The translations under genes and the position numbers were made by a program. The notes under the pieces are model-generated. The model did not search any database. It was given only the letters and a program-made list of their open reading frames with translations, and was not told the DNA's origin. From positions 1-63,182 of the forward strand of contig JAKMFX010000005.1 in the NCBI GenBank assembly GCA_022425195.1: 63,182 nucleotides of DNA. Direction: 5' to 3'. Shown here piece by piece: positions 1 to 7,576 of this stretch (positions are counted from its first letter, which is position 1; each line of letters begins with the position of its first letter). Source of the DNA: Flavobacteriales bacterium. GTDB lineage: Bacteria; Bacteroidota; Bacteroidia; Flavobacteriales; UBA7430.

Positions 1-662
1 ACGTAGTACAAGTATATTTTATCGCTGACAGTAATGTACACGAAAAGGTTGTAAAGCAGCATTACCAAAATAATTCCCATGTACATTCCCATTATTAAAT
101 CTCTATCTATTATTGATTTTAGAGTTGTTATAGAAGTTCCAATGTAGATAGGTAAATTAATTTGCTCATTACTTTTAATTTTTAAGAAGCAGGTCACAGA
201 GGAGTTTTTTGGCGCATAAACGTCAAATAAATAATTGGGATGATTGTGTTTTCTTTTTGTAAAGACCTTGTATTCACTAATTTCTTGAGTTATTATTTTT
301 TCTTTGTTTGGGTAATAAGAATAAAGTTCTACAACATCTATAGTTGGATGTCTGACATCCAGCAATAAAGATGGCTCAGAAGTGTTATTTGCTATTTCAA
401 ATTTCACCCAAAAAGTAGAGTAGCTTAGCCCAAGATTTAAGTTTGTTTGATCTGAAGGCTCTAAAGAGTTAATGAGAAGGTCGTTTATTTGGGATTGGTT
501 ACTTTTATCCTCGTAAAGGATGTAGTTTTTTATTTTGTAAATAGTAGTTTGATGGTCTATTAAAGTGGGTTCTTGTGCAGCTAAAAATTCGGGTATGGAA
601 ACAAAAATTAATGTAAATAATAGATGAAATTTCACCGAACATTTAGTCTTTTTTAACCACAT
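1..662 (-). CDS. 7TMR-DISM membrane receptor, N-terminal part (cut by window edge)
   Basis: The frame runs open from an ATG at 662 (an earlier in-frame ATG is at 695) to base 1. Residues 1-30 form a signal peptide (MWLKKTKCSVKF, a hydrophobic run, then FLAAQ). Residues about 35-180 look like the periplasmic 7TMR-DISMED2 sensor fold, with LSYSTFWVKFEIANNT and LLDVRHPTIDVVELY. The final visible stretch (MGMYMGIILVMLLYNLFVY) matches the first helix of a 7TMR-DISM transmembrane domain. Such proteins usually end in a histidine kinase, cyclase or DNA-binding domain, but the output domain lies outside the window. The gene starts 23-56 bases after the flavoprotein gene on the same strand, so the two are probably co-transcribed. 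Confidence 0.85.
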   Translation of the reverse strand, partial: MWLKKTKCSVKFHLLFTLIFVSIPEFLAAQEPTLIDHQTTIYKIKNYILYEDKSNQSQINDLLINSLEPSDQTNLNLGLSYSTFWVKFEIANNTSEPSLLLDVRHPTIDVVELYSYYPNKEKIITQEISEYKVFTKRKHNHPNYLFDVYAPKNSSVTCFLKIKSNEQINLPIYIGTSITTLKSIIDRDLIMGMYMGIILVMLLYNLFVYITVSDKIYLYY

Positions 663-718
663 AGGTAATAAACCCTTGTTCACTAGATGTTTCATTCTTT
701 TTCGTGTTAAATATTATT

Positions 719-2293
719 TTAATACATACTTTTTTTGGATAAGTTTGGACTGTATCTTCCTGGTGCTAATACTTGATTTACATCAATTGCATTTTTAATC
801 TTATCAATTAATTTAACAGATGTTAAGTCATGTTCGTCATTGTAAATTTTCATGGAATCTATATTTAACCGATACGGCATAAGGCCCATATTTCGGCATT
901 CTCTGAAAAGTTCATCGTAACAAGATTGTGCATTTTTTTTATCGTCGACATTGTCTTTTTCGTACAAAATAGGGATAGTAGAATCAAAGCACTGGTTAGA
1001 AATTGTAGTTAAGGTAATTAATGGGTCGATCTTATGCTTTTTGCAAATCGAAATTATTTTTTTGACGAAAACCTCTACTGTATTTGGTCGGATAGGAAGA
1101 AGTGGTGAAAACCAAATTAAACCACAATCATCAACAGCTGGATTTATGTTCCCTTTCAAGCTAGGCGTCTTCTTAGATTTCGAATAAGCCAATGCTAAAG
1201 CCATTTCAGAGGGAACTCCATCAAGTATTTTGAAGAAATTATCCATAGCCTCTATTCTGTCTGGAATGCCAAAAAAATATTTGTTAATCAAGTTAGGCAG
1301 ATTGTTTCTCAGTCTTGTTGTTCTTTTATTGAGAAAAACAACGGGGGATGATAAATTTTTTAGTTTTCTTTTGATTATTCGTTTTGCTTGTTTAATGATT
1401 TCAATAGGTCCATATAGACCTCCCACACAAGTCCAGATGATGTTTTTGTTTTGATGTTTATCACCAAACATAGCTTTTATTCTCTCTCTATTCATCAGGT
1501 TAATCCCACCAACTATACTTCCTAGTTCTTGTTTTATTTCTCTAATAATTTTAATTGTGTGATTTAAATCTTTTGTTTCTTTAATAGAAAACATGAATAC
1601 TTCTGTGTGTTCTGTTTTTTTTGCAAGTGCAATCGTGATTTTCGTCACAATACCAAAATTGGATTGAGTGAATATTCCATCTAAATACGGACCTATTCCA
1701 TATTTGAAAACTTTAGCAACTTCTACCGCCTTAAAATCACTCAATGGTGATTTGTAAAGAGATCCGTCTGGTAGTATAGCTTCTAAAGAAATAAGTGAGG
1801 CAAAATGATCAGATAATGGAGTAATCCCGTAACCACGCTCAATTACATTACCTAAAATGCTGCAATTTGGTCCAGCACCTGTTGTTGGTACCAGATAATT
1901 AACTTTATTTATCTTAAAATATTCGAACAACATTTTTTGAGTAACACCAGGTTCTAAAGTGATATAACCTAACTCATCATCAAAATTTAATATTTCATTT
2001 AAGTCAGAAAGATCTAGAATGATTGAATTATTTTTAATCGGGTTTGCACTTCCGTATCCCCAATTGTTTCCTGTACTAATTGGGTAAATAGAAATCATAT
2101 GTTTATTTGCAATCCTCATTATTCCAGTAATTTGATTCGAACTTGAAACCTTTATTGCTGCTAGGATTTGCCTATGAATACCCATTGTATTTATATGGTA
2201 TCTTTTTAAATCTACTGAAGCAGTAATAATTTTAATATTTTCTAAATCAGGAGAATTTAAAAAGTCATCTATTATACCTTTTGTCATCAACAT
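719..2293 (-). CDS. FAD-binding oxidoreductase, 4-cresol dehydrogenase / vanillyl-alcohol oxidase type
   Basis: This 524-residue protein has the PCMH/VAO layout: an FAD-binding domain with the pyrophosphate loop YPISTGNNWGYGSA at about residues 71-84, then LEPGVTQ, then VPTTGAGPNCSILGN followed by ERGYG.TPLSDHF. The C-terminal cap domain ends with VLAPGRYS. This pattern is typical of flavoproteins that oxidise para-substituted phenols. The substrate cannot be read from sequence, and no cytochrome partner is visible next to it. Its start codon lies one base after the stop of the upstream acyltransferase gene, which implies translational coupling. The gene looks AT-richer and more Lys/Ile/Asn-rich than the rest of the window, which may indicate transfer. 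Confidence 0.85.
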   Translation of the reverse strand: MLMTKGIIDDFLNSPDLENIKIITASVDLKRYHINTMGIHRQILAAIKVSSSNQITGIMRIANKHMISIYPISTGNNWGYGSANPIKNNSIILDLSDLNEILNFDDELGYITLEPGVTQKMLFEYFKINKVNYLVPTTGAGPNCSILGNVIERGYGITPLSDHFASLISLEAILPDGSLYKSPLSDFKAVEVAKVFKYGIGPYLDGIFTQSNFGIVTKITIALAKKTEHTEVFMFSIKETKDLNHTIKIIREIKQELGSIVGGINLMNRERIKAMFGDKHQNKNIIWTCVGGLYGPIEIIKQAKRIIKRKLKNLSSPVVFLNKRTTRLRNNLPNLINKYFFGIPDRIEAMDNFFKILDGVPSEMALALAYSKSKKTPSLKGNINPAVDDCGLIWFSPLLPIRPNTVEVFVKKIISICKKHKIDPLITLTTISNQCFDSTIPILYEKDNVDDKKNAQSCYDELFRECRNMGLMPYRLNIDSMKIYNDEHDLTSVKLIDKIKNAIDVNQVLAPGRYSPNLSKKSMY

Positions 2294-2294
2294 A

Positions 2295-3056
2295 TTATTT
2301 AGTTTGATTTGTATTGAATTTCATATTTAATTGGTAATTAATTTCTATTTCCGTCATTTTGGTCTGTTCTATTTTTAGTTGACAGGGGTTTTCTCTCAAT
2401 TCAAGTATGATTTTTTTATCTTGCCTTGTGGCTGTTTCTAGTGTTTTTACATTCATGACGCCTAAAGTCCAAGCAATCATATCCTTTTTAGGGTAGGGGA
2501 AGGTCCCTTGCTCACCCAAAGCTTTACTCTCAACAAACCCAATATTACGACAGCTTTGTAGCGTAGGCCGCCCCACGATAGCCATTAAAGTGGTTAATTT
2601 TAGCTGATTGACAACAGCTACAGCGGCTCTTGTTAATCGATGTCCGAGCCCAATTTTTTTATCATTACGGCTCTTTTTATGGTGGTGAATAGAACTCCAT
2701 AAACCACACGTTTCTCCAACACCACCGTATTGAGAGAGTTCTTGAATTAAATGACTTATTCTTGAATCCATACAACCCACAGCATCTTCAATAGGAAGCG
2801 GGTATTCTGGAGCCGCGATATGAATGCGAACCCCTCCAATCATTTCTCCTGTAGAAAGGGATTCTGCAATCAATACATAAACATTCGGATTTTGCGGCCA
2901 ATTGATATTGTTCGAGGTAACCATGTCTATGCCGTAGTGTTTTAATATTTCGTGATGCTTTCTTATAAATAATAGGCTAACGTGAGGCTCCTCAATAGCT
3001 CTTAATGCTCGTATACTAAATTGAGCAACATCTCTATGGCCACTAGATATCAACAT
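2295..3056 (-). CDS. GNAT-fold acyltransferase, autoinducer-synthase/FeeM-like
   Basis: This 253-residue protein has no exact family name that I recognise. The central part looks like a GNAT fold: a strand with EMIGGVRIHIA, then VGETCGLWSS where N-acyl amino acid synthases and AHL synthases carry an E-x-x-R-like motif. A helix follows (GLGHRLTRAAVAVVNQL), then a strand (TLMAIVGRPTLQSCRNIGF) resembling the acyl-CoA/ACP-binding end with its Y/C-x-x-x-GF signature. It is the first gene of the leftward operon with the VAO-type flavoprotein and the 7TMR-DISM receptor. I infer an acyl transfer making a small molecule that the flavoprotein could modify. An ordinary acetyltransferase is the alternative. 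Confidence 0.6.
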   Translation of the reverse strand: MLISSGHRDVAQFSIRALRAIEEPHVSLLFIRKHHEILKHYGIDMVTSNNINWPQNPNVYVLIAESLSTGEMIGGVRIHIAAPEYPLPIEDAVGCMDSRISHLIQELSQYGGVGETCGLWSSIHHHKKSRNDKKIGLGHRLTRAAVAVVNQLKLTTLMAIVGRPTLQSCRNIGFVESKALGEQGTFPYPKKDMIAWTLGVMNVKTLETATRQDKKIILELRENPCQLKIEQTKMTEIEINYQLNMKFNTNQTK

Positions 3057-3167
3057 CTCATTAGCTTAGATTGGTTCAGATTTTTTAATTTATATTTTTA
3101 TATGATGTCCCAGGAGGTTAATTTTTAAATTATTTTAGGATAAATATATATAATTATTTACATTTAC

Positions 3168-3779
3168 ATGAATGTTATATGTGTTTATATGAAAAATAAG
3201 GAAACAAAAATTGATAATTTCCCTGTCAAAACTGAGCTAGACAAGTTTAAAACTGAGTTTACTGATGAAGAAATTCGCAGTCAGATTAAATCTTATGGAC
3301 AGGATTTCACGACGCCCAGAGAAAAAATTCGCTTGCTTTACTTAGACGATGAGCGCGATGAATTGGAGAGTTTTCGGAGCTTGTACAGACGTGTTTTCGA
3401 TGTTCACATAGCCTCTACTCCAGGACGAGCCTATGAAATCATGAAAACCGAAGACGTACATGTAGTGCTTACAGACCAGAGAATGGACTTGATGACTGGT
3501 GTTGAATTTTTAGAATCCATTGTTGAAGATCATCCCGATCCTGTCCGAATTCTCGTTACGGGATATTCAGACATCACCGCAGTCATCAATTCGATTAATC
3601 AGGGCAGAGTTTATAAGTACATTTCCAAACCTTACCCGAGAGAAGCCATGCAGAAGAGTATCGAAAATGCTGCTGAAGTCTATTTCTTGAGGAAGGATCG
3701 AAAAGAGTTGATTCAAAAATTAACCAGAGCTTGTTCTCAGTTGGAATTTTTATTAGGTCAAAGCTCCCTTGATGTATAA
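3168..3779 (+). CDS. Stand-alone response-regulator receiver protein with C-terminal coiled coil
   Basis: A CheY-like receiver domain spans about residues 54-175 of 203: acidic pair Asp60/Asp61 (LYLDDERDE), phospho-acceptor Asp103 (VVLTDQRMD), Thr131 (LVTGYSD) and Lys144 (YISKPYP). The 50-residue N-terminal extension is charged. The last 30 residues (RKELIQKLTRACSQLEFLL) look like a short coiled coil rather than an output domain. The start could be Met8 (3189). It is divergent from the acyltransferase operon and shares a 111-base AT-rich intergenic region with it, so it may act downstream of the 7TMR-DISM receptor; that link is inference. Confidence 0.85.
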   Translation: MNVICVYMKNKETKIDNFPVKTELDKFKTEFTDEEIRSQIKSYGQDFTTPREKIRLLYLDDERDELESFRSLYRRVFDVHIASTPGRAYEIMKTEDVHVVLTDQRMDLMTGVEFLESIVEDHPDPVRILVTGYSDITAVINSINQGRVYKYISKPYPREAMQKSIENAAEVYFLRKDRKELIQKLTRACSQLEFLLGQSSLDV

Positions 3780-3831
3780 AACTCTTCTTTTTTGACATGA
3801 TTGCTCCTTCCTCGAAAATTGATGTGCCAAT

Positions 3832-4926
3832 TTATTGGCAGTGGTATACGACGAATTTATCATTTTGCGCAACGAGCTTTACTTTGTGAAAGAGTTTGAA
3901 GAGATGTGTTTTTAAATTGAGATGATTGCTCGTGACCAATTGGAAAACGCCACCTTTTTTAAGACATCTTTTCACCTCTGCAAACAAATTCAAAGCAATT
4001 TCAATATTTGTTTCGAACTCAAAGTGAAAAGGGGGGTTCGAGATGACCAGATCAAATGTATTACTTTGAAAAGCACTTAGATCATCACTAAAGTAAAAGT
4101 GTGCATTTTTTGAATCGATGTTAATCTTTGAGGACTCAACGGCGAGAAAGGAGTCGTCTACTAAGTGAATTTCAGCATTTGGATTTTTTGAGAGTGCTAC
4201 GTGAGCTAAAACACCATTTCCTGAAGCCAGGTCAAGGATTTTATTGTCGGTTGTTTGGACGTCCATATTTGTCGCAAAAAACTGTGTAGCATAATCAATA
4301 TTTTTTGCAGAAAACACCCCGAAATATTGTTTGAAGCTTTTTGTTTTGTCAATTGACACCGTATTTATATGTAGTGTTGGATCGACCTTTTTCTTCTTTT
4401 TAAGAATCAGTAACCTCGATTTTTTCCATGCTCGGGTTTGTTCGCATTGTTCAAAATATTTTTCAGCAATCTCGATGGTTTTTCGACTAAAGTATTTGGT
4501 CATGAAAGAGCAAATGACGGTTGCATCTTCATTTAATGATTGATGAATTTGATCGAGCTGAAGTCTAAAAAGATCTAGTGATTTTGGTATTTTGATGAGC
4601 GCTAAATCGAACGATTTTGACAAAGTATCCAGAGGTTCAATTTTGGAAATATTTTTCAAGTCAACACCATTTTTCGATGCATTGAGCTCAATTGCCTTTT
4701 CTTGACTTTTAAAATTAACGACTGTAGAGGGGTTGAATTCTGACAGAACGGTACTCAGAAACCCAAAACGATCGTTGTACAGTATCGGATGTTGAGATAA
4801 AGCCTGATGATCTGATAGATATTTTAGCAGATGTTCATCTGCAGCACTCCAAGCTTGTAGTGATTTATTATCAGATGTTGGGTAGCGAACAATCGAATAC
4901 TTAGAGTCTTTGAAAAAGAAGTTCAT
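3832..4926 (-). CDS. rlmG: 23S rRNA (guanine-N2)-methyltransferase RlmG-like
   Basis: The protein is 364 residues, close to the usual RlmG length of about 378. The N-terminal pseudo-methyltransferase half carries the family pattern YPTSDNKSLQAWSAADEHLL, with ILYNDRFG and AWKKSRLL further on. The C-terminal Rossmann domain has SAM motif I as LDLASGNGVLA (about residues 231-241) and the base-flipping/catalytic motif NPPFHFE (about 295-301), as in RsmC/RlmG. It should methylate a guanine of 23S rRNA (G1835 in E. coli). It sits three bases downstream of metK, the supplier of its methyl donor, in the same orientation. RsmC is the alternative, but the N-terminal half fits RlmG better. Confidence 0.85.
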   Translation of the reverse strand: MNFFFKDSKYSIVRYPTSDNKSLQAWSAADEHLLKYLSDHQALSQHPILYNDRFGFLSTVLSEFNPSTVVNFKSQEKAIELNASKNGVDLKNISKIEPLDTLSKSFDLALIKIPKSLDLFRLQLDQIHQSLNEDATVICSFMTKYFSRKTIEIAEKYFEQCEQTRAWKKSRLLILKKKKKVDPTLHINTVSIDKTKSFKQYFGVFSAKNIDYATQFFATNMDVQTTDNKILDLASGNGVLAHVALSKNPNAEIHLVDDSFLAVESSKINIDSKNAHFYFSDDLSAFQSNTFDLVISNPPFHFEFETNIEIALNLFAEVKRCLKKGGVFQLVTSNHLNLKTHLFKLFHKVKLVAQNDKFVVYHCQ

Positions 4927-4929
4927 ACT

Positions 4930-6192
4930 TTAAAGTCCGAAGTTGAGTTTAATTTTTTCTACAAAATCAAGTTTTTCCCAGGGAAAGGTCTCAATCTCTT
5001 TCTCTATGATTTCACCCTCATGCGATTTAAAGGTGAATGTTTTTTTCTCAGAGCTACGGCCCATATGGCCATAGGCTGCAGTTTCGGAGTAAATAGGATC
5101 CTTAAGTTTGAACCGGTTGACAATCGATGCCGGTCGTAAATCAAAGAGCTCGCTTACTTTTTTAGCAATCTCACTATCGCTTAGGCCTAATTTAGAGGTC
5201 CTATAGGTGTCAATAAAAACACTCATAGGCTCAGCCACACCAATGGCATAGGCTACTTGTACAAGGATTTGATCAGAAACCCCTGCTGCCACTAAGTTTT
5301 TGGCAATATGCCTTGTCGCGTAGGCTGCTGATCGGTCTACTTTTGATGGGTCTTTACCAGAAAAAGCTCCACCTCCATGGGCTCCTTTACCTCCATAGGT
5401 GTCCACAATGATTTTTCTACCCGTGAGACCTGTGTCTCCATGAGGTCCACCAATCACAAATTTACCCGTAGGGTTTACGTGGTAGGTGATGGAATCGTCA
5501 AATAGGGAAGCCAGATGTTCCGGTAATTTTTTCTTCACGCGCTCAACAAGGATGTTGATCACGTCACTTTCTATTTTAGCGAGCATTTTTGGCTCCTCAT
5601 CAAAATCATCGTGCTGTGTGGAGATAACAATCGTATCGATTCGTTCAGGGGTATGCTGATCGGAATACTGAATGGTCACTTGTGATTTAGCGTCGGGGCG
5701 GAGGTAGTGCATTACCTCGTGATTTTCACGTCTTATGACCGCAAGTTCTTGAAGTAATAAATGAGAAAGACTTAAAGCCAAGGGCATGTAACTGTCGGTT
5801 TCATTGGTAGCATAACCAAACATGATTCCCTGATCTCCCGCACCTTGTTCCGTATGCAAGCCTTCTCCTTCCACAACTCCTTGAAGGATGTCTGGGGACT
5901 GTTCGTGAACGACAGACATGACTTCACAAGATTTAGCATCAAACTTGTATGCAGGGTTTGTGTAGCCAATATTTTTTATCACATTTCGAGCCTCTTTTTC
6001 TAGATCTACTGTGGCTTTGGAGTTTATTTCACCACTAAGAACGGCTAAGCCAGTGGTTACAAGTGTCTCACAGGCAACTTTAGATTCAGGGTCTTGCGCC
6101 AAAAATGCATCGAGTATGGCATCCGAGATCTGATCAGCAACCTTATCTGGATGTCCCTCTGATACAGACTCAGAAGTAAAAAAGTACGACAT
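4930..6192 (-). CDS. metK: S-adenosylmethionine synthase
   Basis: MetK joins methionine and ATP to give SAM, phosphate and pyrophosphate in the cytoplasm. The 420 residues cover the three-domain fold: GHPDK at 13-17 (ATP and Mg binding), [15 protein letters not shown] at about 113-127, [20 protein letters not shown], and the loop [20 protein letters not shown]. All signature residues are present. A -7 promoter element (TATCTTTG on the minus strand) lies at 6309-6316, about 115 bases upstream. I see no SAM riboswitch in the leader. It is followed by the SAM-dependent rlmG. Confidence 0.98.
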   Translation of the reverse strand: MSYFFTSESVSEGHPDKVADQISDAILDAFLAQDPESKVACETLVTTGLAVLSGEINSKATVDLEKEARNVIKNIGYTNPAYKFDAKSCEVMSVVHEQSPDILQGVVEGEGLHTEQGAGDQGIMFGYATNETDSYMPLALSLSHLLLQELAVIRRENHEVMHYLRPDAKSQVTIQYSDQHTPERIDTIVISTQHDDFDEEPKMLAKIESDVINILVERVKKKLPEHLASLFDDSITYHVNPTGKFVIGGPHGDTGLTGRKIIVDTYGGKGAHGGGAFSGKDPSKVDRSAAYATRHIAKNLVAAGVSDQILVQVAYAIGVAEPMSVFIDTYRTSKLGLSDSEIAKKVSELFDLRPASIVNRFKLKDPIYSETAAYGHMGRSSEKKTFTFKSHEGEIIEKEIETFPWEKLDFVEKIKLNFGL

Positions 6193-6308
6193 ATCGTAGT
6201 TTTTAAGTAATTTTTAAAATTAAAGTCTGATCTGGGCTTTGCGGTAGAGAATACTGCTTTAGCCTTTTTTATAGTGGTAGCAATCAGTCAAATTTATCCA
6301 CTGCGATG

Positions 6309-6316
6309 CAAAGATA
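6309..6316 (-). promoter_or_regulatory. Predicted -7 promoter element for metK
   Basis: TATCTTTG on the minus strand matches the Bacteroidota -7 consensus TAnnTTTG. No convincing -33 element is visible, and the leader to metK would be roughly 110 bases. Confidence 0.5.
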
Positions 6317-6341
6317 AGAATAAGATTGATTTAATATTTTA

Positions 6342-7241
6342 TTACCTCGTTAGATTGTGGAAAATAGTTTCTAGTTTTTCTTCTTCCACATTCATTTGGA
6401 GGACAGTGATGTTTTGGGCTACCGCAAAATCAAATAAAGCGGGTCTCAAGTCAAATTTTGGATCGGAAATGATTTTATATTGACAGCCTTTAAGTGCAAT
6501 CACCTCACGGGTATGTTTGATCTTAAGAAGATCTTTTTTGCTGATGGATTGATCAAATTCCACCGTAATGATTCTCTTTTTCTTGGTGAGGCTTTGAAGT
6601 TCTTCAATAGATTTATCGGCAACGATTTGTCCCTTGTTCATGATGATGATACGGTCGCATATGGCTTCTATTTCTTGTAAGATGTGGGTTGATAACATCA
6701 CGGTTCTTTCTTTCCCGATTTCTCTGATCAAGGAACGCATATCAACCAATTGGTTGGGGTCTAGGCCTGTTGATGGCTCATCTAATATGAGAACTTCTGG
6801 TTGATGAATCAGCGCTTGTGCAAGACCCACTCTTTGGCGGTATCCTTTTGAAAGTGCACCAATGAGTTTTTGCTGTTCGTTTGCCAATCCTGTTTTTTTA
6901 ATTACTTCAGCAACCAACTCATGTGAAACTCCGTGTATGTCTGCGGAGAAATTTAAATATTCTTTTACATACATTTCATGATAAAGAGGGTTGTGCTCAG
7001 GAAGGTATCCTATTTTTCGTTTGGCTTTAATAGGATGTTCATCGATGTCAAAGTCAGCTACTTTTACGTGTCCGGATGTCGGCTTTATAGAACCGGTAAG
7101 GATCTTCATTAATGTCGATTTTCCAGCACCATTGGGCCCTAAGAAGCCTACAACTTCTCCTTTTTTTATTTCAAAAGAGATTTCGTTAAGTGCTTTTTGT
7201 GTCCCGTATGATTTAGAGACTTTTTTTACTTTGATAGACAT
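6342..7241 (-). CDS. gldA: ABC transporter ATPase, GldA-type (gliding motility)
   Basis: ATP-binding subunit with Walker A GPNGAGKST (about residues 35-43), signature LSKGYRQRVGLAQAL, Walker B VLILDEPSTGLDP and the H-loop STHIL. The length and C-terminal region fit GldA, which in flavobacteria works with the membrane proteins GldF and GldG and is needed for gliding; those partners are not in this window. The open frame extends to 7295, but the ATG at 7241 (MSIKVKKVSKSYG) gives the normal family start. A generic ABC-2 drug or polysaccharide exporter ATPase is the alternative. Confidence 0.8.
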   Translation of the reverse strand: MSIKVKKVSKSYGTQKALNEISFEIKKGEVVGFLGPNGAGKSTLMKILTGSIKPTSGHVKVADFDIDEHPIKAKRKIGYLPEHNPLYHEMYVKEYLNFSADIHGVSHELVAEVIKKTGLANEQQKLIGALSKGYRQRVGLAQALIHQPEVLILDEPSTGLDPNQLVDMRSLIREIGKERTVMLSTHILQEIEAICDRIIIMNKGQIVADKSIEELQSLTKKKRIITVEFDQSISKKDLLKIKHTREVIALKGCQYKIISDPKFDLRPALFDFAVAQNITVLQMNVEEEKLETIFHNLTR

Positions 7242-7319
7242 AGCACGAAGATAGCTTATTTTAATTTTTCTGGAGACCTGATTTGCAAAGGTCAAATTCT
7301 CTAAAATCGACCCAAACCT

Positions 7320-7396
7320 ACCGATAACTCAATATTTTACCGATGCCTCAACGATGATTACCGATAACTCAATAAGAGCTACCGATAACCCAAAAT
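7320..7396. repeat. Four short direct repeats, about 20-21 bp apart
   Basis: Copies of ACCGATAACTCAA begin at 7320, 7339 (variant ACCGATGCCTCAA), 7360 and 7381 (variant ACCGATAACCCAA), giving spacings of 19, 21 and 21 bases, or about two helical turns. The units fall on the same DNA face, as in arrays of activator sites. They end just upstream of a predicted promoter at 7400-7430. Nothing similar is seen elsewhere in the window. Confidence 0.75.
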
Positions 7397-7399
7397 ATA

Positions 7400-7430
7400 T
7401 TGTAAATCAAGTGTTTATGAGCTATATTTA
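7400..7430 (+). promoter_or_regulatory. Predicted promoter for a short transcript
   Basis: TTG at 7400-7402 and TATATTTA at 7423-7430 are separated by 20 bases, matching a Bacteroidota -33/-7 pair with one mismatch in the -7 element (final G to A). Transcription would begin near 7436, between the repeat array and the terminator at 7481-7509. Confidence 0.4.
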
Positions 7431-7435
7431 AGTAA

Positions 7436-7509
7436 TGTAATAATGATAATGAGCATTTCTCGAGGGGCGAGTTAATGTGAAAAAGGACTCAAATGGAGTC
7501 CTTTTTTTT
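7436..7509 (+). ncRNA. Candidate small RNA of about 75 nt ending in an intrinsic terminator
   Basis: No gene precedes the terminator at 7481-7509 on either strand: gldA and rsgA diverge away from it. The intervening segment can fold: CATT/AATG plus CTCG/CGAG pair around an AGGGG loop at about 7454-7476. The ends are estimated from the promoter and terminator. I recognise no RNA family. A leader attenuator of rsgA is the alternative. Confidence 0.4.
7481..7509 (+). terminator. Intrinsic terminator with no gene upstream
   Basis: GGACTC (7485-7490) pairs with GAGTCC (7496-7501) around a 5-base loop, and flanking AAAA/TTTT lengthens the stem. Eight Ts follow at 7502-7509. It lies between two divergent genes, so it must end a transcript that starts within the intergenic region or regulate rsgA. 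Confidence 0.75.
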
Positions 7510-7565
7510 CTGACTTTCCATTTGTAATAATGGCTGAATTCTTTCTTTCTCAAAGGGCAAATCCT

Positions 7566-7573
7566 ATATTTGT
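7566..7573 (+). promoter_or_regulatory. Predicted -7 element for rsgA, giving a near-leaderless mRNA
   Basis: TATATTTG is a perfect TAnnTTTG match and ends only three bases before the ATG at 7577, so the transcript would start at or almost at the start codon. Confidence 0.5.
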
Positions 7574-7576
7574 GTG

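Noticed and set aside
6193-6341. Possible SAM riboswitch in the metK leader
   Set aside because: Only a -7 box is visible; no paired aptamer core or terminator is seen before metK.
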